Positions 33,852 through 42,564 of a stretch of DNA of 64,000 nt are shown here, piece after piece. Source of the DNA: Clostridiales bacterium (GTDB lineage Bacteria; Bacillota; Clostridia; Oscillospirales; CAG-272). The number at the start of each line of letters is the position of its first letter. Position 1 is the stretch's first letter. The notes under the pieces are model-generated. The model did not search any database. It saw only the letters and a list, made by a program, of their open reading frames with translations, and was not told the origin of the DNA. Location of the stretch: positions 1 through 64,000 of the forward strand of contig JAAZAV010000016.1 of assembly GCA_012514145.1 (NCBI GenBank). The letters run 5' to 3'. Made by a program: the position numbers and the translations under genes.

Positions 33852-34715
33852 ATGATTAAAGAATTCCCGCGTACCGAGGTCGGCGGCGTATCATTGCCGC
33901 GTATTCTCATCGGAACCAACTGGCTGCTGGGTTACAGCCATACCAGCGCCGCCGCCGACAAGGGCATAAAAGAGAAATTCGCCAAGCCCGATGATTTCTA
34001 TCCTGTATTTGAAGCCTATCTCGATTACGGCATCGACGCAGTTATGGGCCCCATAAGCACCAACCCGCTGGCTCTGGCTGCCGTCCGCTACGCCGAGGAG
34101 AAGTCGGGACGCAAAATAATTATAATCGACACCCCCGGCATGAATGTTGACGACTCCGCTCAGGCCCGCGCCGAAGCCCGAAAAGTGATAAAGAACTCCG
34201 CCGACATCGGCTCCGCCTTCTGCCTCATCCATCACAGCTCAATGGAGCAGCTGGTAAACAAGAACCTGCGTCAGATAGTCCGTCTGCCCGACTACCTGTC
34301 AATGATCCGCGACGAAGGTCTGCTTCCCGGTCTGTCCGCCCACATGCCCGAGGCGGTTCAGTACTGCGACCTCAACAACTATGATGTGGTAACCTACATA
34401 CAGATTTTCAACTGCATGGGCTTCCTTATGCAGATAGAGGTGGAAGGCGTATACAACATCATCCGAAACGCAAAGCATCCGGTTATGACCATAAAACCCT
34501 TCGCCGCGGGACGCTGCACCCCCTTCGTCGGTCTGAACTTCAACTGGAGCGTGCTTCGCGATCAGGATATGATAACCGTGGGCGCCAGCAGCGCAGCCGA
34601 GGCTCGCGAGGACATTGAAATCTCGCTGGCGGCTCTTGAGCGCCGTCCTCCCAAGATCGAGGGGCGTTCCTCGCCGTTCAAGCAGGGCGTTCTCGGGCAC
34701 GATATGACAAAGTAA
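33852..34715 (+). CDS. TIM-barrel protein of unknown function, aldo/keto-reductase-like C-terminus
   Basis: A 287-residue soluble protein that I do not recognise as a named family. The pattern of short strands followed by helices suggests a TIM barrel. The C-terminal part (TIKPFAAGRCTPF, then MITVGASSAAEAREDIEIS) resembles the end of aldo/keto reductase barrels, but the usual catalytic Tyr and Lys are not obvious. A GTNWLLGYSH motif near residue 22 is distinctive. The SD AGCGAGGTAA precedes the ATG. The aconitase-family gene follows after 41 bp, which suggests a shared pathway acting on a hydroxy acid or sugar acid. Confidence 0.65.
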   Translation: MIKEFPRTEVGGVSLPRILIGTNWLLGYSHTSAAADKGIKEKFAKPDDFYPVFEAYLDYGIDAVMGPISTNPLALAAVRYAEEKSGRKIIIIDTPGMNVDDSAQARAEARKVIKNSADIGSAFCLIHHSSMEQLVNKNLRQIVRLPDYLSMIRDEGLLPGLSAHMPEAVQYCDLNNYDVVTYIQIFNCMGFLMQIEVEGVYNIIRNAKHPVMTIKPFAAGRCTPFVGLNFNWSVLRDQDMITVGASSAAEAREDIEISLAALERRPPKIEGRSSPFKQGVLGHDMTK

Positions 34716-34756
34716 TCACTCAATAAATATTTATAACAAGGTCAGGTAACCCTTCA

Positions 34757-36928
34757 ATGGTCAAGCTAATCAAAGGTCCTCTCTGGTACGTCGGCGGAAA
34801 GCTGGCGGATGCTCCTTCATCCCAAGTGTCAAATGCGGAAGGCAGAAACGGCACCATAGCATACGGTATTCTCAATGCTCACAATATCGCCGGGCAGGGT
34901 GCGGCGGGCATGAGCATAAAATTCGACTCGCTGGCGTCGCATGACATCACCTATGTGGGCATAATACAGACAGCCCGCGCCAGCGGACTGGAAAAATTTC
35001 CAATCCCTTATATACTTACAAACTGCCACAACAGCCTTTGCGCCGTCGGCGGCACCATCAATGAGGACGACCACGTCTTCGGTCTCAGCGCGGCGCGCCG
35101 CTACGGCGGCATCTTCGTTCCGCCCCACATGGCGGTTATCCATGCCTATATGCGCGAGATGATGAGCGGCTGCGGACGTATGATCCTCGGCTCTGACAGC
35201 CATACCCGTTACGGCGCTCTCGGCACTCTCGCGGTGGGCGAGGGCGGTCCCGAGCTGGTCAAGCAGCTGCTGGGGCGAACCTATGATATCGCCGCTCCCG
35301 AGGTTATCGCGGTGGAGCTGACCGGCAGCGTTCGTCCGGGCGTGGGACCCCAGGATGTGGCGCTCGCCATCATCGCCGCCGTATTCAAGGACGGTTTTGT
35401 AAAGAACCGCATACTCGAATTCATAGGTGACGGCATCGCGGCGCTACCCATCGAGTTCCGCAACGGCATCGACGTTATGACCACCGAGACGACCTGTCTG
35501 TCCTCCATCTGGATGACCGACGAGGCGACAAGGGCATACTTCGAAAATCACGGCAGACCTGAGGCTTATAAAAAGCTGGCTCCCGCCGAGAATGCCCGCT
35601 ACGACGGCGCGGTATGCGTCGACCTGTCGAAGGTTGAGAGCATGATCGCCCTGCCCTTCCATCCCAGCAACGCCATACCGGTGCGCGAACTGCTGGCTAA
35701 CCCCAGGGATATACTCGGCAGTCTCGAAATCGACCTGCGTGACAAGGTCACATCAGATGGGCTGGTCAGGGTCGACCAGGGCGTTATCGCCGGCTGTGCA
35801 GGCGGCACCTTTGACAACCTCTGCGCCGCTTCCGACTATCTGAGCGGCCGCGTCACCGGCTCCGGCGAGTTCGCGCTGTCCGCCTATCCCGCATCACAGC
35901 CGGTGCTTGCGGCGCTGATAAAGAACGGCGTGGCGTCGAACCTGATAACCTCCGGCGTAACCCTGCGAACCGCCTTCTGCGGTCCCTGTTTCGGTGCGGG
36001 AGACGTGCCGGCGAACGGCGGCTTGTCGATTCGTCACTCTACCCGCAACTTCCCGAACCGGGAAGGCTCCAAGCCCTCGGAAGGTCAGAGCGCCGCAGTC
36101 GCCCTGATGGACGCCCGTTCCATCGCCGCCACCGCCGCAAACGGAGGCTATCTCACAGCCGCCGACAGTCTTGACATTAAGGTCAACAATTATGTCTACG
36201 AATTCGACGATTCGTCCTACCGCGCCCGCGTATATAACGGTTACGGCAAGGCCGACCCGTCGGCTGAGCTGAAGTTCGGTCCCAATATCGTCGATTGGCC
36301 CGAGATCCCCGTCCTGTCCGACAATCTGCTTATGGAGGTCTGCTCTGTCATCGACGACGAAGTAACCACCACCGATGAACTGATCCCCTCGGGTGAGAGT
36401 TCCTCCTACCGCTCCAACCCGCTGAGACTGGCGCAGCTCACCCTCTCGCGCCGCGACCCGGGATATGTGGGGCGTGCGAAGGCTGCGATTTCGCAGCCAA
36501 TACCCGAAGCGGTGGACAAAGCCGTCCGGAAGCTGGTTCCCAACTACGCCGTCGGAAGCCTGATATATGCCAACAAACCGGGCGACGGGTCGGCTCGTGA
36601 GCAGGCGGCATCCTGTCAGCGGGTATTAGGCGGTTCGGCTAATATCGCCCGTGAATACGCTACCAAGCGTTACCGCAGCAACCTCATAAACTGGGGTATG
36701 CTCCCCTTCACCTGCAGCACCGACGGGATTCCCGTGGAGGTGGGCGACAGAGTGCTCGCTACCGGTCTGTTAGGCGTTCTCTCGGAAGGAAAAACCGATG
36801 TACAGGCATATGTAATAAAGCCGGACGGCGGCGTGAAGCCCCTAACCCTGAGTCTGCCGACCCTTACCGCGGACGAGCGTCAGATTATCATCGACGGCTG
36901 CCTTATCAACTACTACAAAAGCAACTGA
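34757..36928 (+). CDS. Aconitase-family hydratase (YbhJ-like)
   Basis: A 723-residue [4Fe-4S] hydro-lyase of the aconitase superfamily. It is closer in layout to the uncharacterised YbhJ-type hydratases than to citrate-cycle aconitase. Cluster ligands appear as a Cys in [11 protein letters not shown] and the pair in [29 protein letters not shown] is the conserved substrate loop, quoted as the region near residues 148-168. A C-terminal swivelling domain follows (about 550-720), with [20 protein letters not shown] at about 625-645. Substrate is unknown, and no citrate synthase or isocitrate dehydrogenase is nearby. It sits between the TIM-barrel gene and a CBM9-like gene. Confidence 0.82.
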   Translation: MVKLIKGPLWYVGGKLADAPSSQVSNAEGRNGTIAYGILNAHNIAGQGAAGMSIKFDSLASHDITYVGIIQTARASGLEKFPIPYILTNCHNSLCAVGGTINEDDHVFGLSAARRYGGIFVPPHMAVIHAYMREMMSGCGRMILGSDSHTRYGALGTLAVGEGGPELVKQLLGRTYDIAAPEVIAVELTGSVRPGVGPQDVALAIIAAVFKDGFVKNRILEFIGDGIAALPIEFRNGIDVMTTETTCLSSIWMTDEATRAYFENHGRPEAYKKLAPAENARYDGAVCVDLSKVESMIALPFHPSNAIPVRELLANPRDILGSLEIDLRDKVTSDGLVRVDQGVIAGCAGGTFDNLCAASDYLSGRVTGSGEFALSAYPASQPVLAALIKNGVASNLITSGVTLRTAFCGPCFGAGDVPANGGLSIRHSTRNFPNREGSKPSEGQSAAVALMDARSIAATAANGGYLTAADSLDIKVNNYVYEFDDSSYRARVYNGYGKADPSAELKFGPNIVDWPEIPVLSDNLLMEVCSVIDDEVTTTDELIPSGESSSYRSNPLRLAQLTLSRRDPGYVGRAKAAISQPIPEAVDKAVRKLVPNYAVGSLIYANKPGDGSAREQAASCQRVLGGSANIAREYATKRYRSNLINWGMLPFTCSTDGIPVEVGDRVLATGLLGVLSEGKTDVQAYVIKPDGGVKPLTLSLPTLTADERQIIIDGCLINYYKSN

Positions 36929-37015
36929 GAACAGACGATCGAACATCGCCCCGACAATACGAAGATAAGACACAAAGCAGACGGCTCCGGCAAACGGAGC
37001 GGAAAGGAAAACAAA

Positions 37016-37876
37016 ATGAAACTTAGACTTATCGCACTGTTATGTATCATTTCGCTTATCCTCGCAATCCCCGCTTTCGCAGTCGAGTACAAGGATTCGG
37101 GCGACGCGGCTCCCGGCACTCCCGTCCTCGACGCCAAGATGGACCCGGCGTATCTCACCGCAGAAAAACTCGAAATCAAGAATTTCGGCAACTTCGCCAA
37201 CAGCGGCAATGACAGCCATCTTTCAAAGATGGCTACCGGCTTTGCCTATGTTCTCTGGGATACCGAAAATCTCTACTTCTACTTCGACATCACCGACACC
37301 ACAAAGGTCACTAAATCTTACGATACCAAGAGCACCGATGCTGTTGAAATGTCGATTGACTTTGACAGCACCAAGTCGGGCACCTACGGCGCCGGCCGCT
37401 ACTTCGTGAAATATTCCGCCTACGCCCATCTTGACAGCGGGAACGGCATCTTTGACGGCGGCGACAACACAAAAATGGCTGCCGCTCTGAAGGACGACGG
37501 TTACATCATCGAGTGTTCCGTGAAAATTCCCGCCGGCTTCAAGGCTGAAAAGGGCGCCTCCATCGGTCTTGCCATTTCGGTTCTCGACGACGTGGACGAC
37601 GACGGCAAGCGCGACTTAAAGATCACATGGGGCAAAAACGATGGTGAAGTCAAGGCTATGGACATGCTCAACAATCCTGCCTGCCAGGACAAGCTGATAT
37701 TCGCCGACGCAAAGCCCCTCCCGGTTGAGACTACCGCCGCAAAGGCAGCTCCGGCAGGTGATGCCGCTGCAGCCGCAAAGGCTCCCGCCACCTTTGATAT
37801 CACACTCGCCGCGGCTGCTCTTGTGTGCGGCGTTATGGTGCCTGTGATCAGACGTCAGCGCAGATCGGGCAGATAA
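37016..37876 (+). CDS. CBM9-like surface protein with C-terminal anchor 1
   Basis: A 286-residue exported protein. A signal peptide (about 1-22, ending AIPAFA) is followed by a beta-sandwich region (about 30-225) like the CBM9/DOMON-type carbohydrate or haem-binding domains: AYVLWDTENLYFYFDITDTT and VEMSIDFD are typical strands. The Ala/Pro-rich linker is followed by PATFDIT, about 15 hydrophobic residues and RRQRRSGR. This tail resembles a sortase-type anchor with a T-x-D core. The protein at 59880-60689 ends the same way. The gene is followed 29 bp downstream by a solute-binding lipoprotein, suggesting joint glycan capture at the cell surface. Confidence 0.75.
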   Translation: MKLRLIALLCIISLILAIPAFAVEYKDSGDAAPGTPVLDAKMDPAYLTAEKLEIKNFGNFANSGNDSHLSKMATGFAYVLWDTENLYFYFDITDTTKVTKSYDTKSTDAVEMSIDFDSTKSGTYGAGRYFVKYSAYAHLDSGNGIFDGGDNTKMAAALKDDGYIIECSVKIPAGFKAEKGASIGLAISVLDDVDDDGKRDLKITWGKNDGEVKAMDMLNNPACQDKLIFADAKPLPVETTAAKAAPAGDAAAAAKAPATFDITLAAAALVCGVMVPVIRRQRRSGR

Positions 37877-37905
37877 TCTTTAAGTCATACAACGAGGGAA
37901 CGGAA

Positions 37906-39384
37906 ATGTATAGTCTTGAAGCAAGGAGCGGCGTACGCCTGACGGCGGTACTGCTGGCGCTGTTAATTCTATTGACTGCCTTCGCCGCATGCGGTTCGGG
38001 GGGCGGCGGAAGCGATGTAAACACGGCTGCAACCTCAACGCCCGAGGAAACCGAAGCTGCAGAGACCGAGCTTAAGCCCGACCTGCCTGATAAAGACTTC
38101 GGCGGGAAGACATTCAATATCTTCGGGTGGACAGCTGCGGGAGCCGAGTTCTGTATCGAGGAGGAGAGCGGCGATGTTATCGAAGACGCCATTTTCCACC
38201 GCGATTCGGCGACCGAAGAGCTTTTCAATGTTGACATCACCTGTGAGATACGTGAAGGCGGTCCGAGTGCGTGGGCTTCATGGATCGGCACCGTTGAGAA
38301 TTCTATCCTCGCCGGCGACGATGCCTACCAGCTTGTGGCGGGTTATGGTTACCGCCTTGCTGCTGCCACCATAAACGGCAACTACCGCAATCTGGCTAAT
38401 ACAAATTACCTCGATATCTCAATGCCCTGGTGGTCGGGAGATCTCGTAGAGACATCGTCCATAGGCGGCGCGCTTTATCTGGTGTTCGGCCATCTCGGTC
38501 TGTCCTATCTCAAGAACGCATATGCTATCTACTACAACAAGACCATTGCCGAGGATCTGGGGCACACCGATCTGTACGAAACGGTTGACAGCGGCGGCTG
38601 GACGTTTGATGAACTTAAGGCGCGTTCCAAGGGCGCGGTCCTTGACCTGAACGGCGATGGCGTGTTTGACAGCAACGACCGTTACGGTTACCTCACCGGT
38701 CCGAATATGGACGTTGATGCTTATCTCAACGCCTTTGATGTGCCCTGCACCGAGTATGACAGCGACGGAATGCCGGTCATTCTGCCCCTGTCCGAAAAGA
38801 TGCAGAATACCATTGACCTGCTTCATGATTTCTTCTTTGTCACCGGCGATGCCTTCTACACCAGGACAGACTCGCTTAAAGAACTCTTCCGTGCCGAGCA
38901 GGGACTTTTCGCAACTATGACCATAGGTACCTCGGGTGATCTCCGTGACATGGAGAGCGACTTCGGATTCCTGCCCTACCCCAAATACGATGACAAGCAG
39001 GACGAGTACCGCTCCTTCATCGCCTGCCACAACACCACGGGCTTCTGCATTCCGATCACTGCCGATGAGGAGTTGAGTACCATAGTAACCGAATATATGG
39101 CGTATGAGAGCTATAAGTCGGTTCGCCCCGCTTACTATGATGTGGCGCTGAAGAGCAAATACACCCGCGACCCCGACTCCGAGCGTATGCTCGACCTCAT
39201 ATATTCAACGGTTGTTTACGACTTCACTTTGGTCTACTCCTTCGCCTTCGGCGATCAGGAGGCACCCTCTATGATGCTGCGAATGACCCTCAAAAAGAAC
39301 AGCACTGACATCGCTTCGATGTACGCCGCGCGCACCGAAAAGTGGGCGGGCACTCTCGAAACGCTGATATCCGGACTCGCATAA
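37906..39384 (+). CDS. Solute-binding lipoprotein 2 (sugar ABC type)
   Basis: A 492-residue lipoprotein with its lipobox Cys at residue 29 (LTAFAAC). A Ser/Thr/Glu-rich linker leads to FGGKTFNIFGW. The shared ESGDVIEDAIFHRD segment is at 87-100, followed by EELFNV. The Asp-rich loop DLNGDGVFDSND is at 247-258, followed by RYGY, in the same place as in its paralogues. The frame opens at 37825, but the ATG at 37906 starts the signal peptide and has GAGGGAACGG upstream. It belongs with the CBM9-like gene just upstream. No permease genes follow; a strong terminator does. Confidence 0.86.
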   Translation: MYSLEARSGVRLTAVLLALLILLTAFAACGSGGGGSDVNTAATSTPEETEAAETELKPDLPDKDFGGKTFNIFGWTAAGAEFCIEEESGDVIEDAIFHRDSATEELFNVDITCEIREGGPSAWASWIGTVENSILAGDDAYQLVAGYGYRLAAATINGNYRNLANTNYLDISMPWWSGDLVETSSIGGALYLVFGHLGLSYLKNAYAIYYNKTIAEDLGHTDLYETVDSGGWTFDELKARSKGAVLDLNGDGVFDSNDRYGYLTGPNMDVDAYLNAFDVPCTEYDSDGMPVILPLSEKMQNTIDLLHDFFFVTGDAFYTRTDSLKELFRAEQGLFATMTIGTSGDLRDMESDFGFLPYPKYDDKQDEYRSFIACHNTTGFCIPITADEELSTIVTEYMAYESYKSVRPAYYDVALKSKYTRDPDSERMLDLIYSTVVYDFTLVYSFAFGDQEAPSMMLRMTLKKNSTDIASMYAARTEKWAGTLETLISGLA

Positions 39385-39406
39385 CAACAGAACAACGGAA
39401 TAACCG

Positions 39407-39442
39407 ACACAGCCGCGCAAACACGAGCGCGGCTGTGTTTTT
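39407..39442 (+). terminator. Terminator after solute-binding lipoprotein 2
   Basis: A 12-bp stem ACACAGCCGCGC / GCGCGGCTGTGT with an 8-nt loop and a TTTTT run. Confidence 0.9.
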
Positions 39443-39471
39443 GTCGTGGAGCTTAAAAAGGAATAATATAC

Positions 39472-39500
39472 TTGAAAACAATCCGGTGCTGTGCTATAAT
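39472..39500 (+). promoter_or_regulatory. Promoter of the larA-gnd operon
   Basis: TTGAAA (39472-39477), 17-bp spacer and TATAAT (39495-39500) preceded by an extended TGc. Confidence 0.82.
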
Positions 39501-39562
39501 TAAAGTATGATCCGCAGACGCGGAAGCCGAAGTCAAAAACCTGATGTATACGGAGAAAAAAT

Positions 39563-40822
39563 ATGATTCTTAAAAGCAAAACAGGTCTCGATGACGCCAC
39601 GATAAAGAAAGCGATAGCCGAATCGCTGTCCGAACGCAAAACAGACAGGGTTCTGCTGATCCCGCCGGACTTCACGCGCATGTATTCGGGCGCGGGCAAG
39701 CTCACAGCCTTCTGCTATGAGATGCTCACCTCTAAAGGCTCTGATGTTGATGTTCTGCCGGCGCTGGGCACTCATGTGAAGATGACGGATGAGGAGATTG
39801 AAACCTTTTTCTTAGGCGTCGTGCCGAAGGATAAGGTGATTGTACACAACTGGCGCGAGGATGTGGTTAAGATCGGCGAAGTGCCTGCCGAATTTGTGAA
39901 CGAAGTGTCCGAGGGCATAGTAAACGAGAAGATAGATGTCGAGGTCAACCGCCGCATCGTCTCCGGTGAGTATGATCTCATAATCTCCATGGGTCAGGTT
40001 GTGCCCCACGAGGTTGTGGGCATGGCCAACTACAGCAAGAACATCTTTGTCGGCTGCGGCGGCAGCTCAATGATAAACAGCTCCCATATGCTGGGCGCGT
40101 TCTACGGTATGGAGCGGATCATGGGCAAGGACTTCTCCCCCGTGCGCAGGGTCTTCGACTACGCCGAGGAGCATTTCATCGCATCGGTGCCGCTGCTCTA
40201 CATGCTCACCTGCACCACCAACGAAGGCGACGACGTGAGTATTCACGGGCTTATGATCGGCCGCGACCGCAAGCTCTTTGAGGAAGCTGTAGCCATGTCC
40301 CAGGAGTATAATCTGACCTATGTCGACAAGCCGCTGCAGAAGGTTGTCGTCAACCTGGACGAGCGCGAATTCAAGAGCACCTGGCTTGGAAATAAGGCTA
40401 TCTATCGCACCCGTATGGCGATTGCCGACGGCGGCGAACTTATAGTTCTTGCAAAGGGTGTGCGCAGGTTCGGCGAGGACGACGAAAATGACCGCCTTAT
40501 CCGCAAATACGGCTATGTGGGGCGTGAGAATGTTCTGCAGCTGGTAAAGGAGGAGGCAAACGACGATCTTCGCGCAAATATGTCTGTCGCCGCACACCTT
40601 ATCCACGGCTCCTCCGACGGGCGCTTCTCGGTAACCTACGCCACCGCGCTGCTCACCCGCGAGGAGGTTGAGGGGGCTGCGTTCAAGTACATGCCCTACG
40701 GCGAGGCGGTTGCGAAGTATGATCCTGCCGTCCTGAAGGACGGATACTGCACCCTTCCCGATGGCGAGAAGATATTCTACATAAGCAATCCCGCGCTGGG
40801 GCTCTGGTCGTACAGGGGTTGA
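39563..40822 (+). CDS. LarA-family nickel-pincer racemase/epimerase
   Basis: A 419-residue homologue of lactate racemase LarA, which uses a nickel-pincer nucleotide covalently bound to a lysine. The family residues are visible: GTHVKMT with His71, VHNW with His95, PHEVVG with His149 and the candidate cofactor-binding Lys159. IPPDFTR at about 33-39 is the DUF2088 signature. LarA homologues are known to racemise or epimerise several 2-hydroxy acids, including malate and sugar acids. The gnd gene three positions downstream in the same operon points to a sugar acid rather than lactate, as an inference. The cofactor genes larB, larC and larE are not in the window. Confidence 0.85.
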   Translation: MILKSKTGLDDATIKKAIAESLSERKTDRVLLIPPDFTRMYSGAGKLTAFCYEMLTSKGSDVDVLPALGTHVKMTDEEIETFFLGVVPKDKVIVHNWREDVVKIGEVPAEFVNEVSEGIVNEKIDVEVNRRIVSGEYDLIISMGQVVPHEVVGMANYSKNIFVGCGGSSMINSSHMLGAFYGMERIMGKDFSPVRRVFDYAEEHFIASVPLLYMLTCTTNEGDDVSIHGLMIGRDRKLFEEAVAMSQEYNLTYVDKPLQKVVVNLDEREFKSTWLGNKAIYRTRMAIADGGELIVLAKGVRRFGEDDENDRLIRKYGYVGRENVLQLVKEEANDDLRANMSVAAHLIHGSSDGRFSVTYATALLTREEVEGAAFKYMPYGEAVAKYDPAVLKDGYCTLPDGEKIFYISNPALGLWSYRG

Positions 40823-40837
40823 TTTCGCAATCAAACT

Positions 40838-41662
40838 ATGATCGATCTTCATACACATTCAACCGCCTCTGACGGCGGTATGACGCCCCGGGAGCTTATA
40901 CGCCACGCGAAGGAGAAGGGGCTGGAGGCGGTCGCACTGACCGACCACGACGTTATCGACGGTCTCGATGACGCGCTGGATGAGGGCGAAAAGCTGGGCA
41001 TCGAAGTGGTGCCGGGCGTGGAGCTTTCGGTACGGTCCGAGACCGAGACACATATTCTCGGCTATTACATCGACCGTCATGACAAGCACCTTCTAACCGA
41101 GCTGGAAGAGGCTAAGCGCATCCGCATGATGCGCAACTATGAGTATTCCGCAAAGCTCAAAAATCTGGGCTTTGACGTCACCGTCGATGAAGTCATGGAG
41201 CTGGCGGGCAGCGATATGCTGGGGCGCACCCACTTCGCCCAGGTTATGGTGAAGAAGGGCTATGTGCAGTCCATCAAACAGGCTTTCGACGAATATCTCG
41301 CCAACGGCAGACCGGCGTACTCCTCTCTGCAGTATTTTTCGCCCCGGGATGCGGTGAAGCTCATAAAGGATGTTGGCGGTTACGCCTATGTTGCGCATCT
41401 TAATCTGATACGCAAATCGCTCCCGGAACTGCGCGAGTTCCTGTCAGACCTGAAAAAAGTTGGGCTGGACGGCATCGAGGGCTGGTACACCGAATATACC
41501 CCCGAACAGCAGGCCGATTATCAGGCGCTGGCTGCCGAGCTGGGGCTTAAGCTCTCGGGCGGCACCGATTTTCACGCACACCTGAAACCGCATATAGCCA
41601 TCGGTGTCGGATACGGGAATCTCTGCATCCCCTATTCGGTGCTCGAGGACATACGTTCATAG
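40838..41662 (+). CDS. PHP-domain phosphoesterase (YciV/RNase AM-like)
   Basis: A 274-residue PHP metal-dependent phosphoesterase. The histidine/aspartate motifs DLHTHSTASDGGMTP, ALTDHDVIDG, GVELSV and GGTDFHAH are in the expected order, supplying a trinuclear metal site. The insertion after GGY and the overall length match the YciV group, which hydrolyses 3',5'-nucleoside bisphosphates and trims rRNA 5' ends. A different phosphate-monoester substrate is possible given its operon with larA-like and gnd genes. It starts 15 bp past the LarA-like gene. Confidence 0.87.
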   Translation: MIDLHTHSTASDGGMTPRELIRHAKEKGLEAVALTDHDVIDGLDDALDEGEKLGIEVVPGVELSVRSETETHILGYYIDRHDKHLLTELEEAKRIRMMRNYEYSAKLKNLGFDVTVDEVMELAGSDMLGRTHFAQVMVKKGYVQSIKQAFDEYLANGRPAYSSLQYFSPRDAVKLIKDVGGYAYVAHLNLIRKSLPELREFLSDLKKVGLDGIEGWYTEYTPEQQADYQALAAELGLKLSGGTDFHAHLKPHIAIGVGYGNLCIPYSVLEDIRS

Positions 41663-41682
41663 ATTCACAGAAAGGATAAACC

Positions 41683-42534
41683 ATGCTGCCAACCGTTAAT
41701 TTTCTGGGCGAGGAGGTCTCCCGCCTGACAATGGGGGATAATCCCACCAACGGTTATTCCTACATTCCCGACCTTACTTCCAGAGAGGAAATGCTCTCCT
41801 ACTACACCGAGGAGAAGGTGATCGAGCAGCTCTTTGAAGCCGAACGTCTGGGCTATACCGTATGGCAGCCCCTGGCGTCGGAGTTCATACTGCGGGTGCT
41901 CTGGCACTATCGCGAGCAGGGCGGCAGGCTGAAGCTCATCTTCCAGACCCATGTGCCGGTAGACTTTGAGGTTAATCTGCGCCAGATACTCACCTACAAG
42001 CCCGTTGCATGCTACCATCAGGGCACCAGTGCCGACGGTATGTTCGAGGAGGGAAAAAAGGATATCCTCCGCGACAGGATAAAGCTGATGCAGTCTATGG
42101 GACTGAAGTCGGGCTTTGCCACACACGTCCCCGAGCATATCATGATCGCCGAGGACGAGGGCTGGGGATGCGATTTTTACATGGCATGCCTGCAGAATAC
42201 CCGCAAGCGGGGCGGCGAGAGATCCACATCCGTCACCGGAAAGACCCGCAAGGATGTGGAATTCTACCCCGAGGATCGCCCTATTATGCTGAAAACTATC
42301 GCCCAGGTGCCCACCCCCTGCATCGCCTACAAGGTGCTTGCAGGCGGTCAGATATTCCTCGGAAAGGAAAAATCCGAATATCCCGCGCTTATCGAAGCCG
42401 CCTACCGGGAGACCTTCGCGGCTATAAAGCCGTGCGACCTGGTGACCGTAGGCGTGTTCCAGAAGCATGGCAACCAGCTTCGCGAGAACGCCGAAATCGT
42501 CTCCCGCGTGTTAAGCAGCCTGAATACAAAATAA
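41683..42534 (+). CDS. TIM-barrel-like protein of unknown function
   Basis: A 283-residue soluble protein, not recognised. Strand-helix alternation suggests a barrel. The N-terminal MLPTVNFLGEEVSRLTMGDNP is matched in style to the start of the barrel protein at 33852 (both open with a short hairpin and a G-x-N motif), and the C-terminal IAYKVLAGGQIF and DLVTVGVFQKHGNQLRENAE resemble the end of aldo/keto-reductase barrels. AAAGGATAA precedes the ATG. It lies 20 bp after the PHP gene and 30 bp before gnd. A role in sugar-acid metabolism is inferred from context only. Confidence 0.65.
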   Translation: MLPTVNFLGEEVSRLTMGDNPTNGYSYIPDLTSREEMLSYYTEEKVIEQLFEAERLGYTVWQPLASEFILRVLWHYREQGGRLKLIFQTHVPVDFEVNLRQILTYKPVACYHQGTSADGMFEEGKKDILRDRIKLMQSMGLKSGFATHVPEHIMIAEDEGWGCDFYMACLQNTRKRGGERSTSVTGKTRKDVEFYPEDRPIMLKTIAQVPTPCIAYKVLAGGQIFLGKEKSEYPALIEAAYRETFAAIKPCDLVTVGVFQKHGNQLRENAEIVSRVLSSLNTK

Positions 42535-42564
42535 GTCAATTATACCGAAAGGAAGTATATACAT

